Below, in pieces: positions 24,817 to 33,850 of a stretch of DNA of 64,000 nucleotides. The DNA is from Paenibacillus sp. FSL K6-1096. GTDB taxonomy: Bacteria; Bacillota; Bacilli; Paenibacillales; Paenibacillaceae. How positions within the stretch are numbered: the stretch's first letter is position 1; the number at the start of each line of letters is the position of its first letter. Under the pieces are notes generated by a model. That model was not told the DNA's origin. It ran no database searches and worked only from the letters and a program-made list of their open reading frames with translations. A program made the position numbers and the translations under genes. The stretch is taken from assembly GCF_037977055.1 (NCBI RefSeq), contig NZ_CP150274.1:5146001-5210000 (forward strand), read 5' to 3'.

Positions 24817-25878
24817 ATGATCTCAGCCATTCAAGAAGTAACCGGACAGATTGCTCCGCCTGACGAAAAAGCCACACTGCGCGCCGTACTCCGCCTGAAT
24901 AGTCTGACCAAGCCCCCAGGCAGCCTGGGGCGGCTGGAGGCGCTGGCTGTCCGGCTCGCCGGAATCTCCAAGGTGGAGCAGCCCTGTTACGGCAAGCGTA
25001 CCGTCGTGGTGATGGCTGCGGACCATGGGGTCTGCTGCGAGGGGGTCAGCGCTTTTCCGCAGGAGGTTACGATGCAGATGGCGTATAACTTCCTGAACGG
25101 CGGCGCGGCAGTGAACGTGCTGGCCCGCCAGGGCGGGGCAGACGTCCAGTTCGTGGATATCGGCATCCAGGGCGACATCAGTCACCCGCAGCTGATGAAC
25201 CGCAAGGTACGCCGGGGCACGGATAACATGGCGGTTGGTCCGGCCATGAGCCGCGAGGAGGCCATGCAAGCAATCCTGATCGGGATAGAGACGGCCCGCG
25301 AAGCGGTGGAGAACGGAACGGAGCTCCTGATCACCGGCGAGATGGGCATCGGGAACACTACGGCAAGTGCTGCCGTGTTATGTGCGCTAGAAGGAATCCC
25401 GGCAGAGGCGGCAGTCGGGCGGGGGACCGGGATTGGCGATGAACAGCTGCTCCGCAAAATCTCGGTGGTTGAACGTGCGGTTCAAGTAAATGCCCCCGAT
25501 CCCGCAGACCCGATTGATGTGCTGGCCAAGGTTGGCGGGCTGGAGATTGCCGGTCTGGCCGGCCTGATTCTCGGAGCGGCCTCGCTGCGGGTTCCGGTCA
25601 TTCTGGACGGCTTCATCTCCGGGGCAGCGGCCTTAATTGCGAAGGCCATGGCCCCGGAATCAACTGCGTATATGATTGCCTCACATGTATCCGGCGAGCA
25701 GGGCCACAAGCTGATGCTGGACCGCCTTGGTCTGGAGGCGCTGCTTGATATGGGCCTGCGTCTGGGTGAGGGGACAGGCGGCGCGCTGTGCCTGCATTTC
25801 ATAGACGCGGTCTGCCGGATCATGCGGGAGATGGCGACCTTCGAGAGTGCAGGCGTCTCGGGAGCGGAGAGCGTATGA
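24817..25878 (+). CDS. cobT: Nicotinate-nucleotide--dimethylbenzimidazole phosphoribosyltransferase
   Basis: CobT makes alpha-ribazole phosphate from the lower-ligand base and nicotinate mononucleotide. The 353-residue protein shows LTKPPGSLGRLE, VVMAADHGVCCEGVSAFPQEVT, the GEMGIGNTTASAA nucleotide loop, GRGTGI and the terminal EGTGGALCLHFIDAV. ATG 24817 follows AGGAGG. It starts the second cob block; cobU overlaps its stop. Confidence 0.95.
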   Translation: MISAIQEVTGQIAPPDEKATLRAVLRLNSLTKPPGSLGRLEALAVRLAGISKVEQPCYGKRTVVVMAADHGVCCEGVSAFPQEVTMQMAYNFLNGGAAVNVLARQGGADVQFVDIGIQGDISHPQLMNRKVRRGTDNMAVGPAMSREEAMQAILIGIETAREAVENGTELLITGEMGIGNTTASAAVLCALEGIPAEAAVGRGTGIGDEQLLRKISVVERAVQVNAPDPADPIDVLAKVGGLEIAGLAGLILGAASLRVPVILDGFISGAAALIAKAMAPESTAYMIASHVSGEQGHKLMLDRLGLEALLDMGLRLGEGTGGALCLHFIDAVCRIMREMATFESAGVSGAESV

Positions 25879-26432
25879 GCATTCTTGTAACCGGCGGTGC
25901 ACGCAGCGGCAAAAGCGGCTTCGCCGAGCGCCTGACCGCGAAGCTGGCCCCGGCACAGCAGGCTGTCTATGTGGCGACCGGACAAGCCTTCGATGAGGAG
26001 ATGAAGGCGCGGATTGCTCTGCACCGCCAGCAGCGCGAGGCGGGAAGCTTCCGCTGGGAGACGCTGGAGGAGCCGCTGGAGCTGGCGGCGCTGCTGGAGC
26101 GGCTCTCCGGCAGCGGGAAGCCTGTGCTGGTGGACTGCCTGACGCTCTGGCTGTCGAACCGGCTGCTGGCGGTGGAAGACCGTAGTGACAGACAGCAACG
26201 GGTAGAGGCTGAAATTGCTGTGCTGGAGCGAAGTGTTGAGGGCTTCGAGGGAATTCTTATTCTTGTGACCAATGAAGTCGGCGATAGCATTGTGCCGGAA
26301 TATGCCTTGGGCCGGCTGTACCGCGATCTGGCCGGACGGATGAATGCGCGGCTCGCGGCCCGGTGCGGGCAGGTCTTTCTGGTGACGGCCGGGATACCGG
26401 TGGAGCTGAAGAGCCGGGAGTATCTGCTGTGA
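25875..26432 (+). CDS. cobU: Adenosylcobinamide kinase / adenosylcobinamide-phosphate guanylyltransferase
   Basis: This 185-residue enzyme phosphorylates adenosylcobinamide and attaches GMP. The P-loop GGARSGKS (7-14) at the extreme N-terminus, YVATGQAFDEEM, the RIALHRQQR segment with the guanylylated His, VDCLTLWLSN and TNEVGDSIVPE are all present. ATG 25875 overlaps the cobT stop by 4 bp. Confidence 0.95.
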   Translation: MSILVTGGARSGKSGFAERLTAKLAPAQQAVYVATGQAFDEEMKARIALHRQQREAGSFRWETLEEPLELAALLERLSGSGKPVLVDCLTLWLSNRLLAVEDRSDRQQRVEAEIAVLERSVEGFEGILILVTNEVGDSIVPEYALGRLYRDLAGRMNARLAARCGQVFLVTAGIPVELKSREYLL

Positions 26433-27241
26433 GCGCGCGGAGGGAAGCCGCTGCCGCTTTTCAGTTCTTGTCCCGGTTTCCGGTGCGGGCCAGCACCGAC
26501 TTCTCCCCGGAGCTGATGCGGGCCAGCGTGGTCTATTATCCGCTGGTCGGCGCGGCCATCGGCCTGTGCGCCGCACTCGGTGCAGCAGCGGCGGCGTGGC
26601 TGCTGCCGCCTTGGCCTGCGGCTGTGATCACCCTTATCCTGTGGGTGGGGCTGACCGGCGGGCTGCATCTGGACGGCTGGATGGACAGCGCCGATGCGCT
26701 GCTCAGCTACCGATCCAGGGAGCGGATGCTGGAGATTATGAAGGACAGCCGGGTCGGCGCTATGGGAGTGCTGGCCTGCGTGCTGCTCCTGCTGCTGAAG
26801 GCCGCGCTGCTGGCGGCATTGATTGAAGGCGGCAGCTACAGCCTGCTGCCGCTGCTCCTGTTGCCGCCGGTCTGGGGCCGCTGGTACATGGTGCGGGCCA
26901 TGGCCCGCTATCCGCTGGCCCGCGGCAGCGAGGGCTTGGCAGCCGTCTTCGGCGGGCTGCCTGCCCGGCAGGAGCAGCGCGCGCTGCTATGCGCCGCGCT
27001 GCTGACGCTGGCCGCAGCCGCAGCGCCTCTGGCGCTCGGCGCGGGCAGCGGGGTCTGGCCGCAGCTGGCCGCAGCGGCCATCCTGGCACCGCTGGCGGCG
27101 GCTGCCTGCGGCACGCTCGCCGCGCGGCGGACCCTGAGCCGGCTCGGCGGGCTCACCGGCGACGTCTACGGCGCGCTGGGCGAGCTGCTCGAGACGGTGG
27201 TGCTGCTGGTGCTGGTGCTCATCCAGCACAACCTGCCTTAG
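26429..27241 (+). CDS. cobS: Adenosylcobinamide-GDP ribazoletransferase (cobalamin synthase)
   Basis: CobS is the membrane enzyme that joins the nucleotide loop to adenosylcobinamide-GDP. The 270-residue product has the N-terminal FLSRFPV, the metal-binding GGLHLDGWMDSADALL, SRVGAMG, and many Ala/Leu-rich membrane segments. The start is GTG 26429, overlapping the cobU stop (GTGA); an earlier in-frame codon at 26363 lies inside cobU. Hairpin array 4 begins about 40 bp after its stop. Confidence 0.94.
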   Translation: MSARREAAAAFQFLSRFPVRASTDFSPELMRASVVYYPLVGAAIGLCAALGAAAAAWLLPPWPAAVITLILWVGLTGGLHLDGWMDSADALLSYRSRERMLEIMKDSRVGAMGVLACVLLLLLKAALLAALIEGGSYSLLPLLLLPPVWGRWYMVRAMARYPLARGSEGLAAVFGGLPARQEQRALLCAALLTLAAAAAPLALGAGSGVWPQLAAAAILAPLAAAACGTLAARRTLSRLGGLTGDVYGALGELLETVVLLVLVLIQHNLP

Positions 27242-27278
27242 CGGGCCACGCGGAAATTCGATAACGTGAGATAACCCG

Positions 27279-27665
27279 GCCCAATGTATGCGAAAAACCG
27301 AACACAATTCGGTAGCGTGAGGTGATCCGGCCTGATGTATGCGAAAAACCGAACACAATTCGGTAGCGTGAGGCGATCCGGCCAAATGTATGCGGAAAAC
27401 CGAATACAATTCGGTAGCGTGAGGTAATCCGGCCCAATGTATGCCAAAAACCGAATACAATTCGGTAGCGTGAGGTGATCCGGCCCAATGTATACGAAAA
27501 ACCGAACACATTCGGTAGCGCGAAGGTAATCCGGCCAAATGTATGCGGAAAACCGAACACATTCGGTAGCGCGAAGGTAATCCGGCCCAATGTATGCGGA
27601 AAACTGAATACAATTCGGTAGCGCGAAGGTGATCCGGCCAAATGTATGCGGAAAACTGAACACAA
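27279..27665. repeat. Array of eight 51/52-bp hairpin repeats (array 4)
   Basis: ATGTAT cores begin at 27284, 27335, 27386, 27437, 27488, 27539, 27590 and 27642, so steps are 51 bp except the last, 52. Each unit reads about AATGTATGCGAAAAACCGAACACA(A)TTCGG followed by TAGCGTGAGGTGATCCGG-type spacer. The arms form an imperfect hairpin around an A-rich loop. The layout, the GCGAAAAACC loop and the GAGGT spacer recall array 1, though the arms differ. The array sits between cobS and cobQ and produces spurious ORFs on the minus strand. Confidence 0.93.
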
Positions 27666-27930
27666 TAGCAGGTGGATTCGTTTAACTGATCCAATTAGAT
27701 TTAGACCTGCCGCTGTACCAACGGTTCTCGGTGCGCCGGCCTGCGCTTGTGCGCCGCTTCACCCGGCATATGATCCGGCTGCGCCTACCCTACGCCTATA
27801 CGCCGTACCACCAAGCGCTCAATACCTGACCGCCACTGTGCACCCTACAGCTATACGCCGCACCGCACGGGGACCAACATCTGCGCCGCCGCCAAGCGCC
27901 GGCAGCAGCAAGAAAGCGAGGAGGATCAAC
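27666..27930. other. Spacer with C-rich degenerate sequence before cobQ
   Basis: This stretch is open in the cobQ frame but C-rich, with loose TAYRCGCCG(T/C)ACCAC repeats, and encodes an unlikely Pro/Ala/Thr-rich extension. The cobQ ribosome site lies at its end. Nothing else was recognised. Confidence 0.5.
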
Positions 27931-29547
27931 ATGAAAGATACATATGCAGACCAAGCTGCCGCCGGGCCAGCAGCGAGCCGGGGCGCGGTGCTCATGATTC
28001 AGGGCACCGCCTCCGATGTCGGTAAGAGCCTGGTCACTGCTGCCATCGGGCGGATTATGACCCGGGACGGCTACCGCACCGCGCCGTTCAAATCGCAGAA
28101 TATGGCGCTGAATTCCTATGTGACGGCGGACGGTCTGGAGATTGGCCGCGCCCAGGGGATGCAGGCGGAGGCCTTCGGCATTACCGCGACCAGTGACATG
28201 AATCCGATTCTGCTGAAGCCCTCCGGCGAGATGAGCGCGCAGATTGTGGTGCACGGAGTGCCTCATGCCGCGCTCAGCGCGAGGGAGTACCGGGAGAAGT
28301 TCCTCCCGGAGGCCAAAGCCACTGTCATGGATGCCCTGGAGCGCCTGCGGGAGACATACGATATCGTGCTGATGGAAGGCGCAGGCAGCCCGGCGGAGAT
28401 CAACCTCAAGAGCCGGGATATCGTCAATATGAATCTGGCAGGCTGGGCTGATGCCCCGGTGCTGCTGGTGGCTGACATTGACCGGGGCGGCGTCTTCGCC
28501 TTCATTGTCGGGACGCTGGAGCTGCTGGAGCCGCACGAGCGTGCCCGGGTCAAGGGCTTCATTATCAATAAATTCCGCGGGGATGTCTCCCTGCTCCAGC
28601 CCGGACTGGATTGGCTGGAGGAGCGGACAGGCATTCCTGTGCTGGGAGTACTGCCGTTCCTGCCGCAGCTGCGGATTGAGGCGGAGGACTCGGTGGTTCT
28701 GGAGCGGACATCAGGCAAGCAGCGCGAGGGGGCAGAGGAGGTAATAGATATCGCGGTGATCCGCTATCCCCGGATATCCAACTTCACCGACTTCGATCCG
28801 CTGGAGGATGAACCGGATACAACGGTGCGTTATGTGCAGTCCGCAGACGAGCTGGGAACCCCGGATGTGATCCTGCTGCCGGGCACGAAGAACACAGCGG
28901 CAGACCTTCGTTATCTGCGGGAGCAGGGAATCCCTCAGGCGATAGAACAGGCGCTGGGCCTGGGCACACAGCAGCTGGCCGGCATCTGCGGCGGATATCA
29001 GATGCTGGGGGGCAGGCTGCTGGACCCCCATGCCGTCGAGAGTGCCGAGCCGGGGGAGACCGAAGGTCTCGGGTATCTGCCGCTGTCCACGTCGTTCCTC
29101 CAGCAGAAGACAACCGTCCGGGTCAGCGGCGGGCTGGCAGCAGACCATCCGCTGCGGCTAAACACAGCAGCTCCCGGAGCACCGGAGGAGCTGCCTGTCA
29201 CCGGCTACGAGATTCATATGGGAACAACCATGAATCACGACCCCTCTTCCGTCCGCAGCCTGTTCACTCTAACCGGACCGGACGGGCAGGCGGTGCCGGA
29301 GGGCTGGGGAACACCGGACGGCCGTGTCTGGGGCAGCTACCTGCACGGGCTGTTCCATAATGATGAGCTGCGCCGGAGCTGGCTGGACGGGCTGCGCATA
29401 GCCAAAGGACTGGCCCCGCTGACCGCCACCTTCTCAGCGGCTGCTCTGCGGGAGCAGGAATTCGACCGGCTGGCGGATGCTGTGCAGGCACATCTGGATA
29501 TGGCTGCGGTCTACAGGATCTTGGGCCTGCCTGCGGGAGGGGAATAG
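27931..29547 (+). CDS. cobQ: Adenosylcobyric acid synthase (glutamine-hydrolysing)
   Basis: CobQ amidates four side chains of adenosylcobyrinic acid diamide. The 538-residue protein has the ATP-binding MIQGTASDVGKSLVTAA near the N-terminus, PFKSQNMALNSYVT, DIDRGGVFA, and a class-I glutaminase-like C-terminal domain with AGICGGYQMLGG (nucleophile Cys) and the GSYLHGLF histidine. ATG 27931 after GAGGAGG is used; the open frame back to 27646 runs into the repeat array. ynfA follows with no spacing. Confidence 0.94.
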   Translation: MKDTYADQAAAGPAASRGAVLMIQGTASDVGKSLVTAAIGRIMTRDGYRTAPFKSQNMALNSYVTADGLEIGRAQGMQAEAFGITATSDMNPILLKPSGEMSAQIVVHGVPHAALSAREYREKFLPEAKATVMDALERLRETYDIVLMEGAGSPAEINLKSRDIVNMNLAGWADAPVLLVADIDRGGVFAFIVGTLELLEPHERARVKGFIINKFRGDVSLLQPGLDWLEERTGIPVLGVLPFLPQLRIEAEDSVVLERTSGKQREGAEEVIDIAVIRYPRISNFTDFDPLEDEPDTTVRYVQSADELGTPDVILLPGTKNTAADLRYLREQGIPQAIEQALGLGTQQLAGICGGYQMLGGRLLDPHAVESAEPGETEGLGYLPLSTSFLQQKTTVRVSGGLAADHPLRLNTAAPGAPEELPVTGYEIHMGTTMNHDPSSVRSLFTLTGPDGQAVPEGWGTPDGRVWGSYLHGLFHNDELRRSWLDGLRIAKGLAPLTATFSAAALREQEFDRLADAVQAHLDMAAVYRILGLPAGGE

Positions 29548-29874
29548 ATGGTATCCGCAGTGCTGTTGTTCATTGCCGCCGGGCTGGCCGAGATCGGCGG
29601 CGGTTACCTCGTCTGGCTCTGGCTGCGGGAATCGCGCCCGTTATGGTACGGACTGGCAGGCTCCATCATTCTGATTGCCTACGGGGTGATCCCGACACTG
29701 CAGAAGTTCCCTTCCTTCGGCCGGGTGTACGCCGCGTACGGCGGGGTGTTCATCGTGCTCGCCGTGCTGTGGGGCTGGCTGGTGGACCGGAAGACACCGG
29801 ACTTATATGACTGGATCGGGGCCGGTATCTGCGTGATCGGGGTATCCGTCATTCTATGGGCGCCAAGGCACTAA
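29548..29874 (+). CDS. ynfA: YnfA/UPF0060 family small membrane protein
   Basis: This 108-residue protein with four hydrophobic segments matches the YnfA family: LAEIGGGYLVWLWLR, YGVIPTLQKFPSFGRVYAAYGGVFI and DWIGAGICVIGVSVI. Family members resemble small multidrug-resistance transporters, but a common function is not settled. The ATG directly abuts the cobQ stop, so it is probably co-translated. Its relation to cobalamin is unknown. Confidence 0.9.
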   Translation: MVSAVLLFIAAGLAEIGGGYLVWLWLRESRPLWYGLAGSIILIAYGVIPTLQKFPSFGRVYAAYGGVFIVLAVLWGWLVDRKTPDLYDWIGAGICVIGVSVILWAPRH

Positions 29875-29892
29875 TCAAGCCCGCCTCATACC

Positions 29893-29945
29893 AAAAAGCA
29901 GTTCCATAAGGCCGCATATGCGCGTCCCCAGGAACTGCTTTTTTA
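29893..29945. terminator. Bidirectional terminator between ynfA and the chemoreceptor gene
   Basis: AAAAAGCAGTTCC (29893-29905) pairs with GGAACTGCTTTTT (29931-29943), giving T tracts on both strands between converging genes. Confidence 0.9.
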
Positions 29946-29965
29946 TATTGCTGCTCTATCAAACG

Positions 29966-31654
29966 TTAAATCTTAAACTGCTCAACCGCCTGCTGCAGCT
30001 TCACGGCCTGCTGGTAGAGATGCTCGACGGTCCGGGCATGGCCTTCCAGCTCCTCGTGCTGGCGGGCGGAGTTGCCGGCCAGGGTGTCGGCGTTCTGCCG
30101 GGACTTGGCTGTAATCTGTGCAGTCTCCTCAACAGATGCGCTGACCTCCTCGGTGCCTGCCGAGATCTGCTGGGTGGCGGCCGATACGGACTGGATGCTG
30201 TTATTGATGCTCTGGATGAGGATCAGCAGGTGATTGAAGGCATTGCCCGCCTCGACCACCTTGTTCAGCCCGGAGGACACCTCTGCGTTGACATGGTTCA
30301 TCTCGGACACGGAACGGTTCATATCCTCCTGCAGGCTGAGCAGGAATTCACGGATCTGCTCGTTGGATTCCTTGGATTGCTCAGACAGCTTGCGGACCTC
30401 TCCGGCCACGACAGCGAAGCCCCGGCCATGCTCCCCGGCGCGGGCGGCTTCAATGGAAGCGTTGAGCGACAGCATCTGAATCTGCTTTGTAATTTCGGTG
30501 ATGCCCTGCACGACCTCGCCAATCATCAGCGAGCGTTCATTCATCAGCCGGAATTGCTCCAGCGACTGCTCAGAGGCCTGTCCCACCTGGCGCATCTGCT
30601 CCACTGCCGTCTGGGCAATCTCATTGCCGCTCTGGGCTTCTGAAGAAGCTTCGTTGATCTGCTCGGTAACCTCCCCGGCAGCGGAGGCGATATGCTGGAT
30701 ACCCATATTAATCTCATCCATGGCCCGCGAATTGTCCATTGCACTGCTGGCGATCATGGCGCTGCCCTTGCCGATCTCCTCGACTGAGGCTGTGGAATGC
30801 TCAGCCATCGTATTCAGAACCTGAACGCGCGCCTTGAGATCATTGGAATCCGCGACGACGGTGCCGGAGGTGTCCAGCACATGCCCGATCATCTCCTTCA
30901 GCCGTTCGCTCATGATCCGGAAGCTCTCCGAGAGCTGGCCGACTTCGTCACTGCCTTTGATCGTAAGCGCTTCGGTGAAGTCCCCTTCGGCCAGCTTGTT
31001 GCTGTAGGCAGCCAGCTTACTGATCGGGCGGGTAATTCTGCGGCTCATGAAGCCTGCGGCAGTAACTCCTACCACCAGGGCAAGAAGGGTAATTCCGGCA
31101 CTGGTCCACAGAATGCTGCTCATCTTGTCTTTGATGAAGTCCATATCTGCGCTTGCGGCTACAATCATGGTCGTTCCGGGAACTCCGACATAGGCAGTCT
31201 TATGTATACCATGGCTATCTTCATAGAGGTCACTAAGTCCGGCTTTGCCCTTGGCAGCCTGTTCCATAGCGGGGGTTACTTTGATAGCTTCATCCGGCTT
31301 CAGCTTGGCGCCATGGTCCGCGATCAGGACAGTGGCCTTCCCATCCTGCAGATTGATGAGGAAGATAGTATCCACATCCAGATTCTTACGCTTGTCCTCG
31401 AAATAGAATTCGACATTGGTCCGGGCCTGTTCATTCTTGTTCAGCGTCTGCTGCGCATTGGTGGCATTCAGGTTCTTATATGTATCCTGGGCAGCGGCGG
31501 TCAGAGACTTATCGATCTGCGGCATCACATAGCTGTTAATGATTCCAATCGATATCGTGTAGAAGCTGATACTTAACGTTAGGGAAGTGAGCAGCAATAC
31601 GGCAAACAGCAATAGCGTAAACTTGCGGCTTATTGATTTTTTGAGGCCAAACAC
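29966..31654 (-). CDS. Methyl-accepting chemotaxis protein
   Basis: The 562-residue transducer has an N-terminal membrane segment (LLLFAVLLLTSLTLSI), an extracytoplasmic sensor of about 150 residues of the Cache type, a second segment (ITLLALVVGVTAAGFM), HAMP, and a cytoplasmic signalling domain. The hairpin tip EAARAGEHGRGFAVVAGEVRKL is intact. Ligand unknown. GTG 31654 after GGAGAG is preferred to the upstream start at 31693. It is a stand-alone gene. Confidence 0.92.
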   Translation of the reverse strand: MFGLKKSISRKFTLLLFAVLLLTSLTLSISFYTISIGIINSYVMPQIDKSLTAAAQDTYKNLNATNAQQTLNKNEQARTNVEFYFEDKRKNLDVDTIFLINLQDGKATVLIADHGAKLKPDEAIKVTPAMEQAAKGKAGLSDLYEDSHGIHKTAYVGVPGTTMIVAASADMDFIKDKMSSILWTSAGITLLALVVGVTAAGFMSRRITRPISKLAAYSNKLAEGDFTEALTIKGSDEVGQLSESFRIMSERLKEMIGHVLDTSGTVVADSNDLKARVQVLNTMAEHSTASVEEIGKGSAMIASSAMDNSRAMDEINMGIQHIASAAGEVTEQINEASSEAQSGNEIAQTAVEQMRQVGQASEQSLEQFRLMNERSLMIGEVVQGITEITKQIQMLSLNASIEAARAGEHGRGFAVVAGEVRKLSEQSKESNEQIREFLLSLQEDMNRSVSEMNHVNAEVSSGLNKVVEAGNAFNHLLILIQSINNSIQSVSAATQQISAGTEEVSASVEETAQITAKSRQNADTLAGNSARQHEELEGHARTVEHLYQQAVKLQQAVEQFKI

Positions 31655-31913
31655 GGCGATCTCTCCTTTTTCCGTACATCTTGGGGGGGACAATAGTAAT
31701 TGATAACTATTCTATAGAATTAACCTCCGGTTGAATAGTGAAAATTTGCTATATCCCGCACAATTTTCAGAAAAAAATGAATATTTAACGGGACGATCAC
31801 CATTTTGCCAAAAAGAATGAACTAAAAGGCGCTTTGTGCAAATTTGAAATTTTCATAGCATGTTAGCTTTAGATGTGATAGAGTAGTAATGTTTTGTTTC
31901 CGTAAGCTGCAAG

Positions 31914-31953
31914 CCGCGGTTCGTAACCATCCCGCGTAACCAAAACTAGGAGG
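31914..31953 (+). ncRNA. preQ1-I riboswitch
   Basis: CCGCGG and CCCGCG (31914-31936) form P1 around the conserved UUCGUAACCAU loop. They are followed by the A-rich tail UAACCAAAACUAGGAGG that forms the H-type pseudoknot. The Shine-Dalgarno AGGAGG is part of that tail, 14 nt before the ATG at 31968, so ligand binding should block translation. The downstream gene is a queuosine-precursor transporter, which supports the call. Confidence 0.88.
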
Positions 31954-31967
31954 AATTAAAAAGCATT

Positions 31968-32693
31968 ATGTTTAACCTGTTGTGGGGTATTTTATTTGTT
32001 GTTGTTAATTTCGGGTTTTTTCTGCTCTGCTACCGGTTATTCGGCAAAAAAGGGCTCTACGCCTGGGTAGGTATGGCCACTGTGGTCGCTAATATCCAGG
32101 TCGCCAAGACGATTGCGATGCCGTTCGATATTGTCATGACGCTGGGGAATACGATGTATGTCACCCTGTATATGACCAGTGACCTGCTGAACGAGCGATA
32201 TGGCCGCAAAGAAGCGCGAAGCGCCGTGTGGTTCGGCTTCTTCACCCTGCTGATGACGACCGTCATTATGCAGATGGTGCTTGTGTTTGAGCCGCAGGAG
32301 ACGGATATTGCCCAATCCTCGCTGCAGACGATCTTCGGCCTGATGCCGCGGCTGGCGCTGGGCAGCCTGAGTGCTTATTTTATCAGCCAGTTCCTGGATG
32401 TACGGCTCTACTCGTGGATACGGAAGTACTACGGGAGCTCGCGGCAGCTATGGATCCGCTCGAACGGCAGCACGATGGTCAGCTCTTTTGTTGATACGCT
32501 GATCTTCTGTACCATTGCCTTCGCGGGGACGTATGATCTGAGGGTCTGGACCGAGATTCTGCTGACCACCTATGTATCGAAGTTCCTGCTCACAGCAGCA
32601 GGCACACCGGTGCTGTACATTGGCCGTTCCTTCAAGTTTGCCGAAGAGGAACAGACATCATCACCGCAAGAGCCTGGAAACCGTATTGCCTGA
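31968..32693 (+). CDS. yhhQ: Queuosine precursor transporter (YhhQ/VUT family)
   Basis: This 241-residue polytopic protein imports preQ0/preQ1-type deazaguanines. Features include AWVGMATVVANIQVAKTIAM, the TSDLLNERYGRKEAR loop diagnostic of the family, QFLDVRLYSWIRKYYG and NGSTMVSSFVDTLIF. Its expression is very likely set by the preQ1-I riboswitch in its leader. A terminator follows the stop. Confidence 0.93.
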   Translation: MFNLLWGILFVVVNFGFFLLCYRLFGKKGLYAWVGMATVVANIQVAKTIAMPFDIVMTLGNTMYVTLYMTSDLLNERYGRKEARSAVWFGFFTLLMTTVIMQMVLVFEPQETDIAQSSLQTIFGLMPRLALGSLSAYFISQFLDVRLYSWIRKYYGSSRQLWIRSNGSTMVSSFVDTLIFCTIAFAGTYDLRVWTEILLTTYVSKFLLTAAGTPVLYIGRSFKFAEEEQTSSPQEPGNRIA

Positions 32694-32702
32694 TACAAAA
32701 AT

Positions 32703-32746
32703 AAACCCCCAGCCCTCCCGGAGATCCGGTGGAGCTGGGGGTTTCT
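32703..32746. terminator. Bidirectional terminator between yhhQ and the peptidase gene
   Basis: AAACCCCCAGC (32703-32713) pairs with GCTGGGGGTTT (32734-32744); T runs occur on both strands. Confidence 0.9.
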
Positions 32747-32755
32747 TGTGCTCTG

Positions 32756-33850
32756 CTACAGGCTCAGCACGGTCCATTCCTTGGGGAAGCTGGTCAGGGT
32801 CTGCGGACCTTCGGCGGTCACCAGCACATCATCCTCAATGCGCACCCCGCCCAGATTCGGCACATAGATTCCCGGCTCTACGGTGAACACATTGCCGTTC
32901 TCGATCACATCGGTGTTCAGTCCGTGCAATGAAGGATACTCATGGGTATCCATGCCCAGCCCGTGTCCGACACGGTGCATGAAGTATTCCCCGTAGCCGG
33001 CGGCTTCAATGACAGCGCGCGCCGCCTGATCCACCGAACCGAAGGTTGCTCCGGCCACGGAGGCAGCAATCCCTGCTTCGTTGGCGGCCAGCACGGTATT
33101 GTAGATGTCCCGCAGCTTGCTGTCCACTTCGCCTACGGCAAAGGTGCGGGTAATGTCGGAGGCGTAGCCCCCGGTGTATACCCCCAGATCGAACATGAGC
33201 AGATCGCCCGGCTGAATCTGACGTTCGCCCGGAACGCCATGCGGCAGCGCAGTCTTCGGACCGGACAGGACCATGGTGTCGAAGGAAGGGCCGGATGCGC
33301 CAACCTTCTTCATCAGATATTCCAGCTCGGCCACCAGCTCAATCTCACTGATCCCGGCCTTGACATGCGCCAGGCCGCGGCGGAGCACCTCCTCTACCTG
33401 CTCGGCGGCCTGCTTCATAATGGCCACTTCCTCCGGTGTCTTGACCGCACGCATCGCCCGGAGCAGATGGCCGATATCCGTGTAAGAGCCCGCGCCCACA
33501 GCTTCGGCCAGCTGCTCATACCGGCTGACGGAGAAGTGCTCCTTCTCGATGCCGAAGCTGCCAAGGCCAGTGTTACCGAGGCGTGACTTCAGCAGCGCGT
33601 ACGGGTTGTCCGTATCGCTGTGTGTCAGGATCGTCTGCACCGAGGAGGCGGCATGGGCCGCTTCGGCATCCAGCGCAGGTACGATCAGCACCGGCTCTTC
33701 GCCGCGGATCAGCAGCAGGCCCAGGAAGCGTTCATGCGGGTTGCTGGCGAAGCCCGTCAGGTAGTATACATGCTTGGGATCAGTGACGAGCAGGGCATCC
33801 AGGCATTCGCCTGCCATGTCCTGCTCCAGTTTTTGCAGAGCCAGATTCAT
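32756..33850 (-). CDS. M24-family Xaa-Pro peptidase (PepQ-like)
   Basis: The 364-residue protein has an N-terminal creatinase-like domain (ALLVTDPKHVYYLTGF) and a pita-bread metallopeptidase domain. The metal ligands are visible in MFDLGVYTGGYASDITRTF, HRVGHGLGMDTHE, VFTVEPGIY and GVRIEDDVLVT. It cleaves Xaa-Pro dipeptides or N-terminal Xaa-Pro bonds in the cytoplasm. ATG 33850 follows AAAGGGG; the 33898 start would add 16 residues without a clear site. Confidence 0.9.
   Translation of the reverse strand: MNLALQKLEQDMAGECLDALLVTDPKHVYYLTGFASNPHERFLGLLLIRGEEPVLIVPALDAEAAHAASSVQTILTHSDTDNPYALLKSRLGNTGLGSFGIEKEHFSVSRYEQLAEAVGAGSYTDIGHLLRAMRAVKTPEEVAIMKQAAEQVEEVLRRGLAHVKAGISEIELVAELEYLMKKVGASGPSFDTMVLSGPKTALPHGVPGERQIQPGDLLMFDLGVYTGGYASDITRTFAVGEVDSKLRDIYNTVLAANEAGIAASVAGATFGSVDQAARAVIEAAGYGEYFMHRVGHGLGMDTHEYPSLHGLNTDVIENGNVFTVEPGIYVPNLGGVRIEDDVLVTAEGPQTLTSFPKEWTVLSL

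Noticed and set aside
27219..27694. Minus-strand repeat-peptide ORFs across array 4
   Set aside because: Same artefact of 51-bp periodic non-coding repeats; the single 52-bp step also shifts the frame.
27815..27850. Cobalamin riboswitch suggested by CCGCCACTGT
   Set aside because: Only this short string matches; the upstream conserved GGTGAAA-type core and pairing regions are missing.
27646..27930. N-terminal extension of CobQ
   Set aside because: The extension is low-complexity and reads into the repeat array; ATG 27931 has a strong ribosome site and matches the family N-terminus.
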